The notes under the pieces were generated by a model. That model had not been told where the DNA came from, did not search any database, and saw nothing but the letters and a program-made list of their open reading frames with translations. The position numbers were made by a program, and so were the translations under genes. Of a stretch of DNA of 64,000 nt, positions 58,052 through 64,000 are shown piece by piece; positions within the stretch are counted from its first letter, which is position 1; every line of letters starts with the position of its first letter. This DNA comes from Auriscalpium vulgare (lineage: Eukaryota; Basidiomycota; Agaricomycetes; Russulales; Auriscalpiaceae), in assembly GCA_019915015.1 (NCBI GenBank), contig JAHBBC010000032.1, positions 310,001 to 374,000 on the forward strand, written 5' to 3'.

Positions 58052-58899
58052 CGTCGTTTGGCCGGAAGCAAGTCTCATGAGAGCGTCCTAGTGGATGAGC
58101 TCAGTCAGTATGCGAGTGACCCTATCAAAGCGATGTGACATTTGCCAGATGCCGAGTCATAATGCCAGGGTATTAGTGGGAAGGTCGAGCTTACCAACGA
58201 GTCGCCAATAATAAGACTCTCGAGAGCGTCCTAGTGGCAGTCAGTATGCGAGTGACCCCATAATAGCCGTGTATGTACCAGGAAATTATCTTGGGCATCT
58301 TCCAAGGCCACCGGATTTGCGATCAAGTTAGTCCATGTCGTTCTCCGGTTCACTATCTCTTGACGGAACTTGCGCATGGTTTCGCCTGACACATGGAAGT
58401 GTCCGTCCGGCCGATCCGACCCTTTCCACGGCTGCTTCATCGCCTCGTCTGTGGCCTTGAATGACCAACCCATAATCCATGCCGGCGAATTGGTTTGCCA
58501 CTCTGATTTCGTAGGGAGATAAAACTCGCCCGCACGAACATGGGGATTTGGGCGGACAGGAATAATAAATTGCTGGAATACGCTGGCAAGCTGGTCCCGC
58601 CCTGTTCCCTGGAAGGTTCCCATGATAGCAATCTCGGCGGTGCTCGGAGTGTTCCTGCCTCTTGGTTCGATTCTAAGAATTAAGCAGGGACGCAGCTTCT
58701 TCTTCCGTCGAGAGCTTGAGGTGCTACTAGTTGTGGAATAGGTTTGCATTTGTTGCGTGGATACCGATGGAAGGGTGAAAGTAGAGCCTGTTAGTTGCAG
58801 AGCCTCCAGCGCGGGAGTGTTCATTGATTCATGGCCTGCATATATGTGAGCAACCTGTAGCCCGGGCTTTCGACCAAAGAAATTGAAGGAAGGATGCAT
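58052..58899 (-). CDS. Family B copy B4 (uncharacterised), main exon intact
   Basis: The main exon 58279-58899 is 207 codons without interruption, the only unbroken family B copy. MHPSFNFFGRKPGLQ, HIYAGHESMNTPALEALQL, FTLPSVSTQQMQTYS, a Ser-rich loop, KKLRPCLILRIEPRG, EIAIMGTFQGTGRDQLASVF, RAGEFYLPTKSEWQTNSPAW, DGHFHVSGETMRKFRQEIVN and LEDAQDNFL. It ends at GTACAT. Two micro-exons of 36 nt follow, 58195-58230 (DALESLIIGDSL) and 58052-58087 (DALMRLASGQTT), each opened by CACTAG and closed by GTAAGCTCGA. Further exons downstream are likely. No signal peptide or membrane segment; predicted strands around RPCL and MGTF suggest a globular beta-rich core, which is inference. Divergent from A8. Confidence 0.7.
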
Positions 58900-59502
58900 C
58901 AGGATGCGGAGACTAGAGAAGCTGAGGTCGGGGAGGAGGAAGCGAAATTGGACAAAGCGCTCCGGTGGCTAGCGCGAATTCATATAGTCTTGCAAAGCAA
59001 ACGCAAAACTGCGTAAGATGTCAGAGACGTACCTGTGCGTGCTATTGGAGCTACGGAAGGGAACCACCTGTCCAGTAGACAGATGATGTGTCACGCAGTC
59101 AAGTGCGTTATCGAACAATCAGTTCTTGAGAAGTCACCTTCTGAAGATTGACTTCGTCTACTTTGAGAGAGATAGGACCGATATCCTAGTGAATGTGCGA
59201 ACATCTGACCGTTATGAAGGGCGGTACTTACGTTGGCACCGCGAAGTAACGAAAGGACGGTGGAATGCATTCCCATTTTGAGGACGCGAAGTTAATTGCC
59301 GTGTTCTAACCCTCGCAGCTACTGTACTAGTGTTCTCGATGGTTGCCTCGTGTTGCTGTTTTGCAGCCAGAACTCGGCCGAAGGAGCCTGCATGTGCCGG
59401 CAACGGCCGAGCATTGCCGCAGTGCCGCGTGGCATCTTGCTGCTGACCACCACCTGCTTGACCTGAACCGCCTCGTCTTCAAGCTCCCAATATTCTGGCG
59501 CC
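58900..59502. promoter_or_regulatory. Shared 603-bp upstream region of divergent pair B4/A8
   Basis: Both flanking genes start at its edges in opposite directions. It is the best place to study the shared promoter because both partners are nearly intact. No core element can be assigned with confidence. Confidence 0.45.
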
Positions 59503-61203
59503 ATGGATCCTACGCATGTGCAGGATGCTTTGGAGATGTGGCTTGCTGAACCTGATCAGATGCAGCCGCTGACCCGTACCTCCCACTACTTACCCGCGGA
59601 CGGGGCGTTCGTTGTTTTCACCTTGGATCCCGTGGCCACCGTGGAAGCCTTGAAGGACCCTATCGCACAAGAAGAGGCACGCGCACTGCAGCCGCGCAAA
59701 TACGTTGGATATGTGACACAGGTGAGAGGCAGATTCCATGCGTGGTCGCCATTTTCGTTAACGTCTGAGTTTCACAGGTGTTTGATCTGCCTCTTCCAAC
59801 TCGGAGGTACCATCGATGTTCCTGCTATATCCTGAGCCAAGGGCCGTCGCGGATGCTTCCGTCGTACAACCGCTATGTAGACGAGCTCATGTGCACGGCG
59901 GTCGCGCCAGCCGAGCATCCTGCAGGACGTCCCTCCATCGAGCCATCACCTGCGTTGCCGTGGCAAAATCTGTATCTCCATTCCATCTCCTCATTCTACC
60001 TTCGTCTCAAGACCGCCCCGGAAAGCTGAATCACGAAACGTCCCCCATGCTACCTCTGTGCCAATATCTAGATGTCATGGAGTACACCAATGCTGACGCT
60101 ATGCGGCAGCAACGGATAGTAGCAGGATTTCCCGAAGATACGGATTATGATACAGAGTCGCTCGGCCCTCCTTCCTCCCTGGTCACCTCTCCATCATCTT
60201 CGTGCGTCCCTGGTGTCTCCGCAAATAACCTGCAGTCATCTTCCACAGACCTGAGCAACGATGATACACAGTCAGTGTCTGACTCCGGTAGTACAAGCGG
60301 CTCGGAAACCGACTCCATGGGCATCGATTCGCTCCCGGAGGGGCTCATGATGGCTTTTTCCGCTGGTGAACACCCATCAAATGACCTGATTCCTGTCGCG
60401 GCGTTTGACCTCGACATCTCTACCGTGAAGGAATTCGCTGATGCAGATGGCATGGAGGAAGAGATTGAGGCTATCAATGCGTAAGTAGTTTTCGAAACGG
60501 TGTGCTGCCTGCTCTCAACGTGTGTCTTGCAGAATAATCACCCGATCGAAGGAACGCCGCCGCGAAACTCTCGTTCCTTTGCCAGTCGACGAGAAGGTGG
60601 CAGAGGAACCACGGCCGGAGGCTCCCTCAAAGCAGGTCGCCGCAGCGAGTATTGACGGAAGATCTGGCGAGAGGGCCTCCATTCGTACGCCTTGCGTCCC
60701 ATAGATGCGCAAAATGACTGACCATGAACTTCATCAGATTTGCCATCTTCGCCGTCAGCTATGGAGCCCAACAGCCCGCCCGTGTCCGACCTCGCGGATG
60801 CAGTGCCACAGCACCCCGACTATGAAGCAGCATCATGCTTTGGGCCATGTGAGCAACAAATCTGTATCGTGTAGAGTTAAGTTGACTGACGACATCGTCA
60901 CAGCAATCAGCCGTCTCTTCTCCGACGCTGCCTTCGGCTGGCGGCGCTTGCTGAAGCGCTCGGGTCCCGCAGTCGTGAACATCGATAACGTGCCTCAGCG
61001 TCCGGGATCAGTTAAGAAGGATGGCGCGTTTGGTATGTCGCCTGTCTTTCCCCGGGCCCTGGGCCTCGCCGACCTTTAATCTAATTGATGTTTCAGGGAG
61101 AGGACGAGGGAAGATCGGACGTGGGTTGCAGCAGATCGACGAGTCGCTCCGGCGCCTTGCTCAAGTACTCCATTTAAAACTTCGCAGAACGTCTGCGACC
61201 TGA
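59503..61203 (+). CDS. Family A copy A8 with one frame-shifting base loss
   Basis: Exon 1, 59503-59721, 73 codons: MDPTHVQDALEMWLAEPDQM, GAFVVFTLDPVATVEALKDP, RKYVGYVTQ. Exon 2, 59778-60480: VFDLPLPTRRYHRCSCYILS, YVDELMCTAVAPAEHPAGRP, LPWQNLYLHSISSFYLRLKT. A TGA at about 60027 follows; A9 shows one extra base there, after which both continue SPMLPLC-YLDVMEYTNADA and, in A8, IPVAAFDLDISTVKEFADAD. Exon 3 starts at 60533 (IITRSKERRRETLVPLP). Later candidate exons hold LADAVPQHPDYEAASCFG (about 60755-60850), RLFSDAAFGWRRLLKRSGPA (60910-61030) and, after an intron 61033-61095, GRGRGKIGRGLQQIDESLRR, stopping at 61203. Function unknown. Nearly identical to A9, so duplicated recently. Convergent with the CFEM pseudogene. 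Confidence 0.7.
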
Positions 61204-62004
61204 TCCATAGACCACTTCAGTTTGTCAATCGTGTTATAGTTTAGCTGGCTGTCCACATTGCTTTCTATCCATCTTTTTAGCTATCGCATACTACTTACGC
61301 TGTCATTGTAGTTCCCTCATACGCACTCGCTCATGCATAGACATTCTCTGGATCGCCCGTCGGTCTTCCCGCACCCATATGTCACACTCTCTACTCCTTG
61401 AGCTTGGTTGTCCTATTTTTGATTAATTTTCATCGCTTCGTGGGCCACACAGCCGCCCTGACGTTGCGGCCAACGTGTGCCACGTATATAATTCTGAGCT
61501 CACCTTGCCACCCACAGTGCTTGGGCGTTCCACGATGCCTCTCTACTTCGCCGAGTACATGTTGACTCGAAAAGTCAAACGATGAGGCTATTCCAATATA
61601 CTCGGAGCGCGGCAACCCGAGTAAGAGCGACTGGTACTAGTTCAGACCCACGACTTGCAATTTGCCCTTCAGCTTCAGGTCTGACTAAGATTCTCTCGTT
61701 GTCTTCACGCCAGATGCACTATACTTACACGCGCGGCATTTTCTATGCCACTTGAATTGTGCCGTATCTCGCAAGGACAATGCCTCAGAGTCAGGCTCAG
61801 CCTGTGGCATTCGCAATTCGAGGGAAGAAACCATACTTACTCGTCTCTGACATAAGAGTTCACGAACTGTCCGCACACGCCAAGGATACACACAACTGGC
61901 GCGAGGGAGTTTCAGAGAACAGATATCAAGCAGACAAGTTCCTAGGAGCAGGAAGAAGAGGCTATTCACTGGTCAAAAAAACACTGCTCGCCTCAACAAC
62001 GCGC
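61204..62004. other. Intergenic, nothing recognised
   Basis: AT-richer spacer between A8 and the CFEM pseudogene. Only short open frames. Confidence 0.4.
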
Positions 62005-62637
62005 TCACACCACGAGCGCACCGCCCACGAAGAAGCCGTCCACGGCCACGACTACGGTGCCCCACGCACCGGCGCCGACGCCGGTCCACGCCTTCCGTCC
62101 GGCGTTCGAAGTGTTGAGGACGCTCGACGCGGCGTGAGGCTGGACGGCACGGACGAGGCCGCGGACGTCGCGGACGCCGCGCGCGACAAGAGCGATGACC
62201 TGGCGGACGACGCCCAGAGGAGAGCGAGGAGAGTGTGGAGGACGCGGCCAAGTCGGTGGAAACTGTCGGCCGCGCGGTTAGCAAGGGCGCGTGAGGAGGA
62301 TGGGAGAGACGTGCCAGCGGCGCGCTGCGACTGTTGCAGCTGGAGGGCGGCGTTTTGCTAGTCGCTGGAGCACGAGGACCTGAGGCACGACGCCGCGCTC
62401 TCTTGATACTGGGTGTTCGTACAGACGCACTGGATATCCGTGCTGCATGAGATAGTGAATATTGATGGTCAGCTCGTGCGGGATGATGCGCGGCGGGATG
62501 CACATGCCCTAGTAGCCCGCGGCGCTGTTGAGGCAGTTGAGGATGCACGGCGAGATGTCCGCGGTGCTGGCGTACGAGGACTGCGCTAGAGCGGGCGCGG
62601 CGAGGGCGAGGGCGGTGAGGGCGAATGTAAAGTTCAT
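62005..62637 (-). pseudogene. CFEM-domain gene duplicate, inactivated
   Basis: Start MNFTFALTALALAAPALAQS at 62637 keeps the signal peptide, and the terminal AWGTVVVAVDGFFVGGALVV end is still readable, but the middle is damaged. A TAG at 62509-62511 replaces a sense codon just before the first intron, and a second TAG at 62358-62360 lies in the CSSD position. The eighth cysteine codon (SQC in the intact copy) is CGC, Arg. One base is lost in the stalk near TCTGGGCG, shifting frame. These are substitutions as well as an indel, so this is true decay. The GC-AG second intron is shared with the intact copy. It lies convergent to A8 and head to head with A9. Confidence 0.85.
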
Positions 62638-63164
62638 CGTGATGGCGGTTGGTGGGGGAGTCGACGAGGAAGAGCGGGGTTCAGGTTGAGATCGCGCATA
62701 CTTCTACTGTAGTATCACGGTCCGGTTCCACCAAGGGCGAGAAGGCGCGGGGAACGTGGCCGCCCGAACGCATCGCTGGGATAAACTCACCTTGTGTCTC
62801 TCAAGAGCCCCTCGCAGGAACGAGCTTCACAGAGCTGGGACGCAAATCGAATGAATTGGGTGGTTAGAGGCTAGAGGGCCACAAAAGTCGACAGAAAACT
62901 TGTACAGATGGCCGCGTGAACATGATCCGGCAACCCCGACCGTCTCTGGGCCGGGCTCCTCCTCTGCCAGCCAGGCAATCTCTCAGACTCTCATGAGTAC
63001 GGCAACGCTCGTACCATGTCCTCTTTACGTGCTGTCTCTCTTAACACTTTCAGACATCCCATAAGCACATATGGGTGCCGCTGGTGGTGGCACCGGCACG
63101 TCACTTGCGAGCTAGTGTGTCACCTCTCTTCTTGTGCTACCATCATCTCCCCACCCTTCCATCC
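62638..63164. promoter_or_regulatory. Region between CFEM pseudogene and A9
   Basis: The first 240 bp match the CFEM upstream DNA at 56440-56590. The last part is the A9 promoter and resembles the A8 upstream sequence just before the ATG (CATCCATGGATC versus CGCCATGGATCC). Confidence 0.4.
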
Positions 63165-64000
63165 ATGGATCTTACGCATGTGCAAGATGCTTTGCAGATG
63201 TGGCTCGCTGAGCCTGATCAGATGCAGCCGCTGACCCGTACCACCCACTTCATACCCGCCGCCGGGGCGTTCGTTATATTCACCTTGGATCCCGTGGCTA
63301 CCGTGGAAGCCTTGGATGACCCTATTGCACAAGAGGAGGCACGCGCACTGCGACCACGCAAATACGTGGGATATGTGACACGGGTGAGAGGTATATTGCA
63401 TGCGTGGTCGCCACTTTTCTTGACATCGCTCACAGGTGCTTGATCTGACTCTTCCAACTCGGAGGTACCATCGATGTTCCTGCTATGTCCTGAGCCAAGG
63501 GCCGTCGAGGATGCTTCCGTCGTACAACCGCTATGTAGACGAGCTCATGTGCACGGCGGTCGCGCCAGCCGAGCATCCTGCAGGACGCCCCTCCATCGAG
63601 CCATCACCTCCGTTGCCGTGGCGAGATCTGTATCTCCACTCCACCTCCAAATTCTACCTTCGTCTCAAGACCGCCCCAGGAAATCTGAGTCACGAGATGT
63701 CCCCCATGCTACCTCTGTGCCATTATCTAGACGTCATGGAGTACACTAATGCCGACGCTATGCGGCAGCAACGGATAGTAGCAGGGTTGCCCGAAGATAT
63801 GGATTCGGATTCCGAGTCGTTGGGCCCTCCTCCCTCCCTAGTCACCTCTCTATCATCTTCGTGCGTCCCTGGCGTCCCCGCAGATAACCTGCAAACATCT
63901 TCCACAGAACTGAGCATCGATGACACCCAGTACTCAGCGTCTGATTCCGGTAGTACAAGCGGCTCAGAGACTGATTCTATGGGCATCGACTCGCTCCCAG
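63165..64000 (+). CDS. Family A copy A9, open to the window end (3' truncated)
   Basis: Exon 1, 63165-63383, 73 codons: MDLTHVQDALQMWLAEPDQM, GAFVIFTLDPVATVEALDDP, RKYVGYVTR before GTGAGA. The intron is 52 nt. Exon 2 from 63436 is open to 64000: VLDLTLPTRRYHRCSCYVLS, YVDELMCTAVAPAEHPAGRP, PPLPWRDLYLHSTSKFYLRL, GNLSHEMSPMLPLCHYLDVM, EYTNADAMRQQRIVAGLPED, and an acidic Ser-rich linker with SGSTSGSETDSMGIDSLP. It keeps the base that A8 lacks, so it is the best template for the family in this window. The remaining exons lie beyond the edge. No domain I can name. Confidence 0.75.

Noticed and set aside
58279..58899. Family B as a PemK/MazF-type toxin because of the RPCLIL strand
   Set aside because: A four-residue similarity in a beta strand is not enough; the rest of the chain does not follow that fold's known motifs.
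1..64000. CRISPR arrays, rRNA, tRNA, bacterial-type operons
   Set aside because: No regularly spaced identical repeats, no rRNA or tRNA cores recognised, and gene structure is eukaryotic with short spliceosomal introns.

Overview
The window reads as nuclear DNA of a filamentous basidiomycete, most likely an Agaricomycete. The support is intron-dense genes with 45-60 nt GT-AG introns, a Ty3/Gypsy element of the kind common in that class, a PIF/Harbinger-type transposase with its SANT-like partner, a CFEM GPI-anchored protein and an ER glucosyltransferase ending in RDEL. No rRNA, tRNA or CRISPR was recognised.

The dominant theme is an expanded, uncharacterised two-gene system. Family A (nine copies, A1-A9) has a short first exon with a GAFVVFTLDPVATVEALxDP core, a second exon with RRYxxC, ILSRG and PLPWDDLYLH motifs, and a later I/FPVVxFxLDIxTVxEFA motif. 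Family B (four copies, B1-B4) has YIYAGxESMNTPA, RPCL and MGTFxG motifs, and a main exon followed by a micro-exon of about 36 nt. Four times an A and a B gene lie head to head over roughly 0.5-0.8 kb: A1/B1, A3/B2, A5/B3 and A8/B4. Most copies are broken. B4 and (to the window edge) A9 are open; A7 and A8 each carry what looks like one single-base lesion.

Layout. 1-2.5 kb: truncated Harbinger element. 3.3-15.7 kb: A1/B1, an unrecognised gene, A2, and A3/B2, the last pair carrying two GC-rich foldback transposons. 16.0-16.7 kb: degenerate ~130-bp tandem repeat. 16.7-25.75 kb: complete but decayed Gypsy element with 5-bp target duplication. 26-31 kb: possible transposase relic and a RhoGEF pseudogene. 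32-41 kb: A4, A5/B3, A6. 43.2-44.7 kb: aldo/keto reductase. 46.6-52.8 kb: UDP-glucose:glycoprotein glucosyltransferase. 53-64 kb: A7 with convergent CFEM gene, then B4/A8 with convergent CFEM pseudogene, then A9, which looks like a tandem array with a ~6.4-kb period.

A caution applies throughout. Differences between the two LTRs and inside conserved genes are unusually rich in single-base indels, mainly in the first 50 kb. Some 'pseudogenes' may therefore be consensus errors of an unpolished assembly; where a copy has substitutions to stop codons (CFEM pseudogene) or large deletions (RhoGEF), decay is the better explanation.
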